64,000 nucleotides of DNA from Roseiterribacter gracilis. GTDB taxonomy: Bacteria; Pseudomonadota; Alphaproteobacteria; BOG-932; Roseiterribacteraceae. The translations under genes were made by a program, and so were the position numbers. Positions 43,936 to 53,637 of this stretch are shown in pieces. The stretch spans positions 3,782,001 through 3,846,000 of the forward strand of contig BOPV01000001.1 of assembly GCA_018332375.1 (NCBI GenBank). Direction: 5' to 3'. The notes under the pieces are model-generated. The model saw only the letters and a program-made list of their open reading frames with translations, had not been told where the DNA came from and did no database searches. Every line of letters starts with the position of its first letter. Position 1 is the first letter of the stretch.

Positions 43936-46900
43936 TTACCGCGTCACGACCGTCGTGTTGGCGGCCGCGCCGCGCCCGAACAGATACGGGCGCGTCATGT
44001 CTTCGATATACGGGCCCGGCAGTTGGAACGTGCCCGGCGTCACCGCGCGCACGACGTAAGCGACGCGGAACTCTTTCTTGTCTTTCTCGCCGACCGGAAT
44101 CTGCGGCACCGCGACGAACCGGTCGTCGCGCGCTTCCGCGTGTTCGACCGGGCTCAATTCGCCCAGCCATTCGAACCGGTCGAGCTGGCCGCTATTCGAC
44201 AGGTCGGGCGTTTCGATTTCCCAACCGGCCGGCAGCATGTCGACCAGCAGCGAATTGGGACGGCCGACGCCGGTGAAGCGACCCGTCAACAACACGACCA
44301 GCAGATCGTTCTGGCGTACCTGCGCCGGATTCACCGGTTGGCCGGTGCGATCGAAGATCTGGCGCTGCACGTCGAAGCCTTTGTTCTCTTTCGACTCCGG
44401 TGCGATCGCGACGCCGGTGACCGCAACCGACGCGTAGAGCGGCGCGCTGCCTGCATTCTTGATCGCGGGCAATTTGCCGACGCCACCGCGCTGTTCGGCG
44501 AAATAGGGACCGGTGCTGGTGGTCGCCTTGCCGTCGACCTCAAGCTTGATCGCAGCCGGCTGCTGTCCCAGCAGCGCTTTGCCGGCGCGCAACAGCCAGG
44601 CTTGTTCCTGCGTCGAGAGCGGACGTTTCTGCTGCGCCAATTGCTGCGTCTTTTCCGCTGCCGCCGTGATCGTCGCCGCGTCCGACACTTTTGCTTCCGC
44701 CAGCAGCGCGGTCAGCGCCGCCTGGTTGCGCAGATCGCTGCCGTAATCGACCCATTCATTTGCGGTGACGAGCGGCAGTGACGCTGCCTGCTGGAACGAC
44801 GTGCGTGCTGCAGCGGCGTCGCCGACCAGCGCAAACGCGGCGCCCAGTTCGGCCGCCGCAACCGGTGACTTCAAACGCGGACCCGCCTGGTCGGCGAAAT
44901 AGCGCAAACGGAACGGATCGGCGCGCTGCTCGCGCGCGAGCACGTAATGCGCATAGGCAAGGCTGTTCAGCGTGTTCGACTTGTCGTCGGGATCGACGGT
45001 GCGATCGACGGCACGGGCGAGATAGGCAACGCCCTGCTCGAACGGACCCTGCGGCACATACGCGCCTTGCGCGCGCGCGCGACCGAGGAAGTCCATGACA
45101 TAGGCGGTGAGCCAGATCTGCGATCCGGTCGTGCCGTCATCGTCATCAGCGGCCCACAGGCTGAAGCTGCCGCTGCGCGCCTGCAGCGACAGGCTGCGTG
45201 CAATCGCGTCGCGCAGTTTCGGGTTGGTGACGGGATCGATGTCGACCGGACGACCCAAGGCCTGCAACACGTCGCGCGCATACAAGAACGGCGAGGCGCG
45301 GCTGACCACCTGTTCGGCGCAGCCATAGGGATAGGCTTCAAGCGCGCGCGCCAGACCGGGCAGATCGAAATCGGGCAGCGGCGAAACGCTGGCGGCGACG
45401 ATCGAAGTTTCGGGGCGCAGCCCCGCGCCAAGCGCGGGATCAACCGTCAGCGCGGTGCCTGGCTTCAACTGCACGAAGTTGCGGCGCGTGACGGTCGGGT
45501 TGCCCGGCCGCACCGAGATCGGCCAGACGCGATCGAATTTGAGTCCGTTCGGTCCGGTGACGGCGAGACGGATCAACCCTTCGCCGACCGTATTGCCGCG
45601 CAACGTGATGCGCGCGTTGCGCCGTTCCTTTTGCGCCAGATCGGTCGCGAGCATGCCGTCGCCTTCGATCGCAACCGCGCCTTCGGCGGTGACCTTCGCG
45701 GTGAACGCTCCGCGCGGCGCGTCGGTATTGTCGAGCGTCAGATTCAACGTGGCGCGATCGTCGGGTGCGAGGAAGCGCGGCAGCGACAGATCGGCGACAA
45801 CAGGATGGCGTACTTCAACGGTCGCGTCGGCATGGCCGAGTTTGGTCGCACTCCACGCCACCGCCATCAGCCGCAGACGCCCGTCAAAGTCGGGCAGGTC
45901 GAGCGTGATTTCGGCTTTGCCGCTTTTGTCGACGGCGACGAGACCGCTGAACAGCGAAACGACTTTGGTCGTGCGTTGCGGCAGGTTGGTCAATTGCCGG
46001 TTCAGCGCGCTGTCGCCGCCGCCACCGCTTTTCACCTTGCCACGCGCCGCACCGGTCGGGTCGATGACGCGGCCGTAAAGATCGGTGATCGCAACGCCGA
46101 GCAGGCGTTTGCCGAACCAGAACTCGTTGGCGTTGGGCGGCGCGTACTCGGTGAGTTGCAGCACGCCGTCATCGACTGCAGCGACGGTGACTTGCACCTG
46201 TTCGTCGCCGGCATTGGCGACCGTCAGCGGCAGCTTCACCTGCTGTTGCGGGCGCCACAAAGGTGGCGCGTCGAGTTTGATGTCGAGCGTGCGCGGCGCG
46301 GCGTCGACACCAAGCCAGGCGGTGCCAATTGCACGGCGCGGCAGGCGCGTCGCTTTTGCGTCGGGCGGCGCATAGGCAGTGGCGAGCACGTAGGCGCCGG
46401 CCGGGCTCGATTTCGGCAGTTCGACGCGCACATTGGCGCCGTCTTTGGTGATGCGGCGCACTTGGGTCGAACGCACCGCGGTGTCGGCAACCGCGATCAC
46501 GACGTCGGAATCGTAGGGCGGACGAATGAACACGTCGATCGCTTCGCCGGGTGCGGCGTTGGGCTTGGTCGGCGTCACCGTGACTTTGTCGGGCGCACTG
46601 TCGGCGCCCGCGACGACCCAACCGCCGACGCTGAAACGCAGGCTGGTTGCGATCGTACCAGATGCGTCGTGCAGCTCGATCCGGTACTGGCCCGGCGGCA
46701 ATGCGGTTTCGATGCGCGACGGTGCAGCTGCGGCGATCTTGCTGGTGCCGCTGGCAACGCGCGTGGTGCGCAGCGACGAGCGGTAATCCCAGCTGCGTCC
46801 GGCGCGGTACCAGAAATATTCGATGTCTTCGCGCAGCACGTCCCAAGCCAGACCGTCTTTGTCGATGCGCGCGCCGTCGGGTGCGACTGCGATTGCGTCG

Positions 46901-48750
46901 AAGAAGATCGGCTGGTCGGCGGTGGCGCTGCCGGTGAAGGATGCTTTCAGACCCAGCGCGTAGCTGAGATTGGCGACCGCGACCGTTTGCGTACGTTCGA
47001 CCGGACGTCCACCCGCGTCGAAGATCGACGCAACCAATTGCGCTTCGAGCGGACGCGTCGTGTTGGGAACGCGATCGAGTTTGAGCTCGATGTCGGCCTT
47101 GCCCTGCGCGTCGGTCGTGAAGGTGATGGGATCGAGCGAGGTCGGCAGGGTTTCTTCCTGCACCAGACCCCAGGCGTAACCGGGGAAGGCGGGGAAGGGT
47201 TGTTCGGCTGGCTTCAACGTCACCGACAGATCGCCCGGCAATTCGCCCGCCGGTGCGCCGTAAAGGTAACGCGCATCGACCGCGACATGGGCTGGCTGTT
47301 GCGGCACCAGCAACGCTGCATCGGTGCGCAGATCGAATTCGACGCGCGGCGGTACGAAATCTTCGACCAGGAATTCGACGCTGCCGATCGCGTCGGCTTT
47401 GGCGTCGAGATAGGCCTGCACGGTCCAGCCGCCGGTGCGCGCAGTCGGCGGCAGGACGACGTCGAACGTGGCGCCGCCGACGGCCTGTTCCTGTACGACG
47501 CGTTGATCGAACGCGACGCCGTCGGGGCGACGGATCTTGATCGTGAGCGGCGTCTTGGGCAGCGCGCGCGCCTGCTCATCGCGCAGCAGCACGGTGACGC
47601 GCGCGGTTTCGCCGGGACGATAGATGCCGCGTTCGGCATAGAGGAAGGCTTCGGTCGGGCCGCGCACGGTGCGACCACCGACGCCGCGATCGGTGAGATC
47701 GACACGGCCATCGGCAAGATCGAGAAACGCGAACTCGCCCTTGTCGCCATACGCATACACCGCGCGCGCTTTGTCGCCAGCGGTACCGCGCAACAGACCG
47801 GGGTCGAAGCGCGCCAGACCCTCGCCGTCGGTGCGCACGCGCACCAGCTCGCGATTGTTTTCGGCGACCAGCGCCAGTTCGATATTCGCGATCGCTTGCG
47901 CGCTGGCGAGCGAACGCGCCGACACGACCAGGCTTTCGGGACCGTGATAGGCAGCCAGGCCGAGATCGGCGACGGTGAACCATTGCGTCGCCTGCGCTTC
48001 GTAGCGCGCCGGCTGCGCGCCCGGCAGCATCGCGATCGCGACATACAGGCCGGGCTTCAACTCGCCGATCGTTTCGCCGATGGGCAGCGAGGTCAACTTG
48101 GCCTGGTTGGCGTCGCCTTTGGTTTCCAGCTCGCCTTGCCAGACGCGTTCGGCTTCGTTCTGCGCCAGCTCGTCGAGTTCGTTGCGCGACAGACGTTCGT
48201 CGAGCGAACCGTTGCGCAGACGCTGCAGCAGGTCGCGGTCGCGCACGCGCAGAATTTGAATTGCAACCTTGTCGGCGTTGACGGTGCGCAGCGGCAGACC
48301 CTGCGCAGCGCTGCGCGGCAGAACCGTACCGCGGCTGGCGAAGGCGACGCTGGGCGAACGGTTCGGCACCTGCACCGCGAAGCTCTGTGCTTTGGCGAGC
48401 GTGACGCCGCCGACACCGGGCAGGCCGGGCAGCAGATTGATCTTCCAGTTGCCGCCGTGGCTGAGGCCGCCGACGCACAGCCGTTCGTCGCGCACCGCGA
48501 TCGACGCTTTCACCGCGGGTTCGATCTGCACGAAGCTTTCGATCGGCGTCTTGCCGCTGCGATCGATGCGGGCGGGGAACAGGAAACAGGCTTCGGGCGC
48601 CGCCTGCTCGGCCGCGACTTCGAGTTTCAGCACTTCGAACGGTTTGGCCGCGGCGGGCTGCGGCGGCTGGTTCGGTTGCGGAGTCGCCGCGCCGCACAGA
48701 AGAAGCACCGCCGCGACGAGCGTGGCGCGAAAACCGAAGCTGGATGCCAT
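43936..48750 (-). CDS. Bacterial alpha-2-macroglobulin with thioester motif
   Basis: A 1604-aa exported protein of the YfhM/ECAM type. A signal sequence of about 22 residues is followed by a long set of MG-like beta domains, a bait-like region, then a thioester domain with the motif YPYGCAEQ. Cys1144 and Gln1147 would form the internal thioester bond. The residue between is Ala, where E. coli has Leu. The protein is thought to trap host or rival proteases in the periplasm while PbpC repairs the wall. The N-terminus has Cys but no proper lipobox (LLLC), so outer-membrane anchoring is not supported. Confidence 0.88.
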   Translation of the reverse strand: MASSFGFRATLVAAVLLLCGAATPQPNQPPQPAAAKPFEVLKLEVAAEQAAPEACFLFPARIDRSGKTPIESFVQIEPAVKASIAVRDERLCVGGLSHGGNWKINLLPGLPGVGGVTLAKAQSFAVQVPNRSPSVAFASRGTVLPRSAAQGLPLRTVNADKVAIQILRVRDRDLLQRLRNGSLDERLSRNELDELAQNEAERVWQGELETKGDANQAKLTSLPIGETIGELKPGLYVAIAMLPGAQPARYEAQATQWFTVADLGLAAYHGPESLVVSARSLASAQAIANIELALVAENNRELVRVRTDGEGLARFDPGLLRGTAGDKARAVYAYGDKGEFAFLDLADGRVDLTDRGVGGRTVRGPTEAFLYAERGIYRPGETARVTVLLRDEQARALPKTPLTIKIRRPDGVAFDQRVVQEQAVGGATFDVVLPPTARTGGWTVQAYLDAKADAIGSVEFLVEDFVPPRVEFDLRTDAALLVPQQPAHVAVDARYLYGAPAGELPGDLSVTLKPAEQPFPAFPGYAWGLVQEETLPTSLDPITFTTDAQGKADIELKLDRVPNTTRPLEAQLVASIFDAGGRPVERTQTVAVANLSYALGLKASFTGSATADQPIFFDAIAVAPDGARIDKDGLAWDVLREDIEYFWYRAGRSWDYRSSLRTTRVASGTSKIAAAAPSRIETALPPGQYRIELHDASGTIATSLRFSVGGWVVAGADSAPDKVTVTPTKPNAAPGEAIDVFIRPPYDSDVVIAVADTAVRSTQVRRITKDGANVRVELPKSSPAGAYVLATAYAPPDAKATRLPRRAIGTAWLGVDAAPRTLDIKLDAPPLWRPQQQVKLPLTVANAGDEQVQVTVAAVDDGVLQLTEYAPPNANEFWFGKRLLGVAITDLYGRVIDPTGAARGKVKSGGGGDSALNRQLTNLPQRTTKVVSLFSGLVAVDKSGKAEITLDLPDFDGRLRLMAVAWSATKLGHADATVEVRHPVVADLSLPRFLAPDDRATLNLTLDNTDAPRGAFTAKVTAEGAVAIEGDGMLATDLAQKERRNARITLRGNTVGEGLIRLAVTGPNGLKFDRVWPISVRPGNPTVTRRNFVQLKPGTALTVDPALGAGLRPETSIVAASVSPLPDFDLPGLARALEAYPYGCAEQVVSRASPFLYARDVLQALGRPVDIDPVTNPKLRDAIARSLSLQARSGSFSLWAADDDDGTTGSQIWLTAYVMDFLGRARAQGAYVPQGPFEQGVAYLARAVDRTVDPDDKSNTLNSLAYAHYVLAREQRADPFRLRYFADQAGPRLKSPVAAAELGAAFALVGDAAAARTSFQQAASLPLVTANEWVDYGSDLRNQAALTALLAEAKVSDAATITAAAEKTQQLAQQKRPLSTQEQAWLLRAGKALLGQQPAAIKLEVDGKATTSTGPYFAEQRGGVGKLPAIKNAGSAPLYASVAVTGVAIAPESKENKGFDVQRQIFDRTGQPVNPAQVRQNDLLVVLLTGRFTGVGRPNSLLVDMLPAGWEIETPDLSNSGQLDRFEWLGELSPVEHAEARDDRFVAVPQIPVGEKDKKEFRVAYVVRAVTPGTFQLPGPYIEDMTRPYLFGRGAAANTTVVTR

Positions 48751-48816
48751 CTGAACCGAAACTCCCGCGAGACCGGCGGGATCAATACTCCGATGGCGGC
48801 TTCTGCTCTAGGCGGG

Positions 48817-49275
48817 TCAGTTGGGCGGTGGCGGTTCTTTGAGGGCGGGCAACGCATCGACCAGACGGTGGCGACCGTCGGGCGACAGGTGCTGCATCAG
48901 GTCGACGAAGGCCTCGTCGCGCAGCTCGCGACTGGTGCGCTGGGCGTCGCGCAGCGCCGCCAGCGATTTCCGCAGCGCCTCGCCGTTGAACGGCTCGGCA
49001 CGTGCCGCCATCACGACGGCAAGACCGGCCTCGCGCTGTGCCAGGCCGCTGGCGCGCAGCGCCGGGCCGCGGGCATGCAGCATCTGCCGGAAGGCTGGCC
49101 GGTCGGGGTTGGGCAGGATCTCGGTGACCTGGGCTGGGCTGGGAAGTGCGCCGGGGGCGGGGTCGGGCGCGCGGTTGAACAGACGTCCGCCTTCCATCCC
49201 GACAAAGAAGACGTTGAACCCGATCGAGATCAGCAACAGCACCGACAGGATGATGACGAGGCGCGGACGGTTCAC
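48817..49275 (-). CDS. Periplasmic heavy-metal sensor-like protein (CnrX/Metal_resist family)
   Basis: A 152-aa protein with an N-terminal membrane anchor (residues 7-25) and a helical periplasmic domain of about 120 residues. The arrangement AFRQMLHARGPALRASGL, then DLMQHLSPDGRHRLVDALPA, fits the CnrX/CpxP-like metal-sensor group; His in HARG and in MQHLSPDGRH are candidate ligands. It is the third gene of an ECF sigma cassette and overlaps the anti-sigma gene by 4 bp. Binding of nickel, cobalt or copper is inferred from the family, not seen. Confidence 0.7.
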   Translation of the reverse strand: MNRPRLVIILSVLLLISIGFNVFFVGMEGGRLFNRAPDPAPGALPSPAQVTEILPNPDRPAFRQMLHARGPALRASGLAQREAGLAVVMAARAEPFNGEALRKSLAALRDAQRTSRELRDEAFVDLMQHLSPDGRHRLVDALPALKEPPPPN

Positions 49276-49706
49276 AGGACGGCCTCAACCACCGGGGCGA
49301 CATCGAACGCATCGTTGGTCGGCGTCGGCGCAGTGACGCCGAGATAGAAGCCCGCGACCGCAGCCGCGACCAGGCCGGCTGCGTGCGGCCACAACAAAGC
49401 GGGACGCAGCTCAATTCCCAGCACGTCACTCAGCGCCGCCAGGACGCCGCGTCGCGCCGGCAGTTGCGGTGCGCGCGACAGACGGGCGGCGAGTTGATCG
49501 GCTTGCGCGGCATCGATCTGCGGGACTGCGAACTGCTCCAACGCACGGTCGAGGAACTGCGCCTGTTTCCAAGCGCGCCGTGCCGGCAACGAACCGGCCA
49601 GCAGGGCGACCGCTTCGGCACGTTCTGCCGCCGGCCAATGCAGCGGTTCGGCGCCATATGCGTCGAGCAGGCGCTCGAACCGTTCCAGTCGAATACGTTC
49701 AGTCAC
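49272..49706 (-). CDS. Putative anti-sigma factor (membrane-anchored)
   Basis: A 144-aa protein with a helical N-terminal cytoplasmic part and a single C-terminal membrane helix (about residues 106-127). The GTG start overlaps the sigma-factor stop by 4 bp and the stop overlaps the metal-sensor start by 4 bp. This topology and position match the anti-sigma partner of the CnrH/CnrY type. Sequence similarity to known anti-sigma families is too weak to name. Confidence 0.62.
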   Translation of the reverse strand: MTERIRLERFERLLDAYGAEPLHWPAAERAEAVALLAGSLPARRAWKQAQFLDRALEQFAVPQIDAAQADQLAARLSRAPQLPARRGVLAALSDVLGIELRPALLWPHAAGLVAAAVAGFYLGVTAPTPTNDAFDVAPVVEAVL

Positions 49707-50341
49707 GACCCCGTCTCCTTCAAATCGGCATAGGCATCCGCAAGTGTCGCGCGCAACGCGCGGCGTGCCCGTACCAACAGCGACTCGACCGCACCGACGG
49801 TGAGATCGAGCAGTTCGGCCGCTTCCACGTTCGAGCGGCCTTCGTAGAAACACAGCACCAGTACTTCTCTCTGGCGCGGCGGCAGCGCCGATACGGCCGT
49901 GCCGACGCGCTGTCCCAGTTGCCGCTCGTGGACGCGCGCGAACCCGTCGGCGGACTCGTCGATCGGTTCCGGCGCGTCTTCGATCGGCGTCGTGCGCGGT
50001 TTGCGCCGCCGGTCGATCGCGAGATTGGCGGTGATGCGATAGAGCCACGTCGTGAAACGGGCCTTGCCGCCTTCCGCCACCGGCTTCCAGCGCGCGGCAT
50101 GCGTCCACACACGTTGGAAGGCTTCCTGCGCGACTTCTTCGCCGTCACTCGCCGACCCGGTCAGGCGCGTCGCAAGCGACTGGGTCCGTTGCAGGTGTCG
50201 GCGCAGCAAAGTTGCGAAGGCGGCACGGTTGCCCTCGCCGATGCGTCGCATCAGCGTCTCGTCGGACTCCGCCTCGCTGTCTTGCGCTGCCCGTCCGTCG
50301 TCGTTCAAACCCTGCCGTCCGCTCAATGCTACGCCCCGCAT
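49703..50341 (-). CDS. ECF-type RNA polymerase sigma factor
   Basis: A 212-aa sigma-70-family factor with only regions 2 and 4. Region 2 reads FATLLRRHLQRTQSLATRLT then DGEEVAQEAFQRVWTHAARW, and TTWLYRITANLAIDRRRK. Region 4 reads LPPRQREVLVLCFYEGRSNV and AVESLLVRARRALRATLADA. The ATG at 50341 is chosen; a longer frame extends to 50401 without family similarity. It heads the operon with anti-sigma and metal sensor. A hydrophilic leader and linker of about 15 residues (TTPIEDAPEPIDESADG) separate the domains. Confidence 0.9.
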   Translation of the reverse strand: MRGVALSGRQGLNDDGRAAQDSEAESDETLMRRIGEGNRAAFATLLRRHLQRTQSLATRLTGSASDGEEVAQEAFQRVWTHAARWKPVAEGGKARFTTWLYRITANLAIDRRRKPRTTPIEDAPEPIDESADGFARVHERQLGQRVGTAVSALPPRQREVLVLCFYEGRSNVEAAELLDLTVGAVESLLVRARRALRATLADAYADLKETGS

Positions 50342-50497
50342 GCAGCTCACACGGTAACAGGCCGGCGGATCCTGCGCGCGTCTTGCACAGATCTGACGCA
50401 CGCGCCCTCTTGCAGCCCCTCTAAATGCTGGTAGTCTCCGGCCGCCGGCCTACTACATGTGGGGGCCGAGACCCGCCAAACGAACAGGGAGAGCGCG

Positions 50498-50983
50498 ATG
50501 AGCTGGACTGCCGAGCGCGTCGAAACGCTGGAACAGCTATGGCGGAGCGGCCGAAGCGCCAGCCAGATCGCACAGGCTTTGGGCGGGGTTACGCGCAACG
50601 CCGTGATCGGCAAGGCGCATCGCCTGGGTCTGATGGGCCGCCCGTCGCCGATCCGTGATGGCCAGGCCGCCGCCGAACGTCCGGCTCGCGTCGCCACGCC
50701 GCGTACCGCCGTGCCGAAGCCGGCACCGCGCCCGCCAGTCGTTCGTGCGCCGGTCGAACCGACGCCGATCGCACCCGTGGTGGAATTGGCTGGCGATGCC
50801 AGCGCAACCATCCTCACGCTGACCGAGCGCATGTGCAAATGGCCGATCGGCGATCCGCGCGACGAAGATTTCCATTTCTGCGGTGGCACCAACGTGCCGG
50901 GCCGTCCCTATTGCGACCATCACGCGCGCCGCGCCTACCAGGTGCCGACGCGTCGCGGTGAAGAAGAACGCAAGGCCGGCTGA
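50498..50983 (+). CDS. gcrA: GcrA cell-cycle regulator
   Basis: A 161-aa GcrA, a global cell-cycle activator that binds sigma-70 and GANTC-methylated promoters in Caulobacter. The N-terminal helix-turn-helix reads MSWTAERVETLEQLWRSGRS then ASQIAQALGGVTRNAVIGKA. The C-terminal Cys/His segment CKWPIGDPRDEDFHFCGG, then GRPYCDHHARRAY, is the sigma-interaction domain. GGGAGAGC precedes the ATG at 50498. It stands alone with its own terminator downstream. Confidence 0.95.
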   Translation: MSWTAERVETLEQLWRSGRSASQIAQALGGVTRNAVIGKAHRLGLMGRPSPIRDGQAAAERPARVATPRTAVPKPAPRPPVVRAPVEPTPIAPVVELAGDASATILTLTERMCKWPIGDPRDEDFHFCGGTNVPGRPYCDHHARRAYQVPTRRGEEERKAG

Positions 50984-51015
50984 CAGCAGACGAATTCAGG
51001 ATGGGGGATCCTGGG

Positions 51016-51043
51016 GCGCGCGGAGAAATCCGCGCGCTCTTTT
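51016..51043 (+). terminator. Intrinsic terminator downstream of gcrA
   Basis: A 9-bp perfect stem GCGCGCGGA-GAAA-TCCGCGCGC at 51016-51037, followed by TCTTTTC. It lies 32 bp after the gcrA stop. Confidence 0.85.
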
Positions 51044-51173
51044 CGTTTGCGCACGTGCGTTCAAGAAAAAGGCAACGCGCGGGCGTAACGGAGCAGGCTT
51101 GCGCCAGGCGCGCGTTGCCGCCGCGTCCCGGGCGCCCAGCTTTTGGCCGGCAACGAAACCGCACGGGTGCGTC

Positions 51174-52148
51174 ATGGACCGCCGTTCATTTCTTCAATCG
51201 ACTGGCCTGCTCGCCGCTGGCGCGTTGGCGGGGTTTGTCCCGGCCCATGCCGCCAGCCTGCGCAGCGCGCCCGAATTCACCGGCCTCGACGGTTGGGTGA
51301 ACAGCACGACGCCGCTGACGATGGCGGGGCTGCGCGGTAAAGTCGTGCTGGTCGATTTCTGGACCTATTCCTGCATCAACTGCATCCGCACGGTGCCGTA
51401 TCTCAACCGCTGGCAAGAAGAATACGGCCCGCAAGGATTGCAGGTGGTCGGCATCCACACGCCCGAATTCGGCTTCGAGAAAATGCGCCCGAACGTCGAG
51501 CTTGCAGTAGAGAAGCGCGGCATCCGGTATCCCGTCGGGCAGGACAACGACTTCAAGACCTGGCGTGCCTGGAGCAATCGCGCCTGGCCCGCTTTCTATC
51601 TGGTCGATCGCGAGGGCCGCATCGTGTTGCTGCGCGAAGGCGAAGGTTTCGCCCACGAAATGGAAAGCGCGATCCGCGCATTGCTCAACATCGCAGGGCC
51701 GGCAACGAAACATCCGGGCGACGATCCCGACCTGTCGAAAATCCGCACGCCCGAATTCTATTTCGGATCGCAGCACGACATCGCGCAGGACGGCACGCAG
51801 CGGCCGCGCCTGGGCGAAGCGAGCTATTCGTTCGACGCGTCGCAGCGTCCGTTGAACGGAAAATATCTGCTCGACGGAAGCTGGAACCGCGAAAGTGAAC
51901 CGCTGATCTTGCGCTCGCCGACCGGAAGGGTGCGCGTGCGCTTCACCGCCGCGAAGATGCATCTCGTCGCTGCATCGGCGCAGCCGGCGCGTCTCAAGAT
52001 CACCGTCGATGGTCGCGCACAGGATCCGGTCGATGTCGACTTCGCCTCGCTCTACACGTTGCTCGACGGCAAGGATTACAGCGAACACGTGCTGGACATC
52101 GAAACCGACACGCCGGGCCTGACGCTCTACAGCGCGACGTTTGGATAA
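51174..52148 (+). CDS. Tat-exported thioredoxin-like protein (TlpA/DipZ-type)
   Basis: A 324-aa protein with a twin-arginine signal (DRRSFLQ) and a cleavage region near PAHAA (residues 23-27). The thioredoxin domain (about 45-180) has the redox motif Cys67-Ile-Asn-Cys70 in WTYSCINCIRTVPY. A C-terminal beta domain (about 200-324, from FYFGSQHDIAQDG) resembles that of DipZ/CcdA-fused thioredoxins. It would act as a disulfide reductant or oxidant in the periplasm. The gene stands alone and ends in a repeat and terminator region. Confidence 0.85.
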   Translation: MDRRSFLQSTGLLAAGALAGFVPAHAASLRSAPEFTGLDGWVNSTTPLTMAGLRGKVVLVDFWTYSCINCIRTVPYLNRWQEEYGPQGLQVVGIHTPEFGFEKMRPNVELAVEKRGIRYPVGQDNDFKTWRAWSNRAWPAFYLVDREGRIVLLREGEGFAHEMESAIRALLNIAGPATKHPGDDPDLSKIRTPEFYFGSQHDIAQDGTQRPRLGEASYSFDASQRPLNGKYLLDGSWNRESEPLILRSPTGRVRVRFTAAKMHLVAASAQPARLKITVDGRAQDPVDVDFASLYTLLDGKDYSEHVLDIETDTPGLTLYSATFG

Positions 52149-52280
52149 ATCCCCTGCGAAGGCAGGGGGCCATTTGAGGTCGCTGCGATCATAGAAAAAG
52201 GCGCGCAGATCACTCTGCGCGCCTTTGTCGTTTCCCATCGCGACTGTTGCGCAATGGATCCCGGCTTTCGCAGGGAATTT
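52147..52280. repeat. Mirrored palindromic repeat, copy 2, between two convergent genes
   Basis: The arm AAATCCCCTGCGAAGGCAGG (starting at 52147) and the reverse complement of 52252-52280 (AAATTCCCTGCGAAAGCCGG) agree apart from a few bases, giving an inverted repeat of nearly 30 bp spaced 75 bp. The half-site pattern TCCCYGCGAARGC resembles the arms of the element at 31983-32080. The icd stop codon begins exactly at the right end. Confidence 0.75.
52197..52226. terminator. Bidirectional intrinsic terminator
   Basis: A 13-bp perfect stem AAAGGCGCGCAGA / TCTGCGCGCCTTT closes a TCAC tetraloop. A-rich sequence upstream and T-rich downstream make it work in both directions, for the thioredoxin gene and for icd. 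It sits in the centre of the mirrored repeat. Confidence 0.9.
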
Positions 52281-53495
52281 TCAGCTCATCGAAGCAGCCA
52301 GCTTTTCAGCCAGCTTGTCGAGGAACTGGTTGGTCGTCATCCACGGCTGGTCGGGACCGATCAGGATCGAAAGATCCTTGGTCATCGAACCGTTTTCGAC
52401 CGTCTCGATGCAGACGCGTTCGAGACGTTCGGCGAACTTCACCACTTCCGGCGTTTCGTCGAACTTGCCGCGATACTGCAGACCCTGCGTCCAGGCAAAG
52501 ATCGACGCGATCGGGTTGGTCGAGGTGTCCTTGCCCTGCTGATGCAGACGATAGTGACGCGTGACCGTGCCGTGCGCTGCTTCGGCCTCGACCGTCTTGC
52601 CATCCGGCGTCAGCAGCACCGAGGTCATCAGACCAAGCGAACCGAAGGCCTGTGCAACCGTGTCCGACTGCACGTCGCCGTCATAGTTTTTGCACGCCCA
52701 CAGGAAGCCGCCATCCCACTTCAGCGAGCTGGCGACCATGTCGTCGATCAGACGATGCTCGTAGGTGAGGCCGGCTTTGTCGTACTGCGCTTTGAACTCG
52801 CGCTCGTAGATATCCATGAAGATATCTTTGAAGCGACCGTCATAGGCTTTGAGGATCGTGTTCTTGGTCGAGAGATAGACCGGATAGCCGCGCGACAGGC
52901 CGTAATTGAAGCAGGCGCGCGCAAAGCCGGTGATCGACTCGTCGAGATTGTACATGCCCATCGCGACGCCGGGCTCTTGGAAGTCGAAGATCTCCCAGTT
53001 CTGCGCGGCGCTGCCGTCAGCCGGCTGGAAGGTCATCGTCAACTTGCCGGCGCCCGGGATTTTGACATCCGTCGCTTTGTACTGATCGCCGAATGCGTGA
53101 CGGCCGATCACGATCGGACGCGTCCAACCCGGCACGTAGCGCGGCACGTTGCGCATGATGATCGGCTCACGGAAAATCGTGCCGCCGAGAATGTTGCGGA
53201 TCGTGCCGTTGGGCGACTTCCACATCTTCTTGAGATTGAACTCTTTCACGCGCGCTTCGTCGGGCGTGATGGTCGCGCATTTGACGCCGACACCGTGCTT
53301 CAGAATCGCGTTCGCGGATTCGACCGTGACTTTGTCGTCGGTCGCATCGCGATGTTCGATGCTGAGGTCGTAATAATGCAGGTCGATATCGAGATAGGGC
53401 AGGATCAGCTTGTCTTTGATCTGCTGCCAAATGATGCGAGTCATCTCGTCGCCGTCGAGTTCGACGACGGGCTTCAGCACCTTGATCTTGGCCAT
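52281..53495 (-). CDS. icd: NADP-dependent isocitrate dehydrogenase
   Basis: A 404-aa TCA-cycle enzyme that oxidises isocitrate to 2-oxoglutarate and makes NADPH. The opening [20 protein letters not shown] is that of the eukaryote-like class found in alphaproteobacteria. Substrate and cofactor sites include [20 protein letters not shown] and [20 protein letters not shown]. The ATG at 53495 gives normal length. Its terminator lies inside the convergent repeat. Confidence 0.97.
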   Translation of the reverse strand: MAKIKVLKPVVELDGDEMTRIIWQQIKDKLILPYLDIDLHYYDLSIEHRDATDDKVTVESANAILKHGVGVKCATITPDEARVKEFNLKKMWKSPNGTIRNILGGTIFREPIIMRNVPRYVPGWTRPIVIGRHAFGDQYKATDVKIPGAGKLTMTFQPADGSAAQNWEIFDFQEPGVAMGMYNLDESITGFARACFNYGLSRGYPVYLSTKNTILKAYDGRFKDIFMDIYEREFKAQYDKAGLTYEHRLIDDMVASSLKWDGGFLWACKNYDGDVQSDTVAQAFGSLGLMTSVLLTPDGKTVEAEAAHGTVTRHYRLHQQGKDTSTNPIASIFAWTQGLQYRGKFDETPEVVKFAERLERVCIETVENGSMTKDLSILIGPDQPWMTTNQFLDKLAEKLAASMS

Positions 53496-53637
53496 TTTCG
53501 AAGAAGTCCTGGAAGGTCGGAAAGTCGGCCCTTCTAGCACCTGCGGGCCGGGCCTCACCAGCCGATCATGACCCTGTTCGTGAAACCGCTACACTGCGCC
53601 GCTGGCGCGGAAGATTGGGCGCCGCTAGGCGCCGGCC

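Noticed and set aside
44947..49347. Long open frame on the plus strand opposite the alpha-2-macroglobulin gene
   Set aside because: It is the mirror of a GC-rich gene: stop codons are rare in that antisense frame. The translation is rich in Arg and low-complexity stretches and has no domain or ribosome site.
53618..53633. Hairpin GGCGCC-GCTA-GGCGCC after the LOG gene
   Set aside because: No T tract and each arm is itself palindromic; a chance product of GC-rich DNA is likely.
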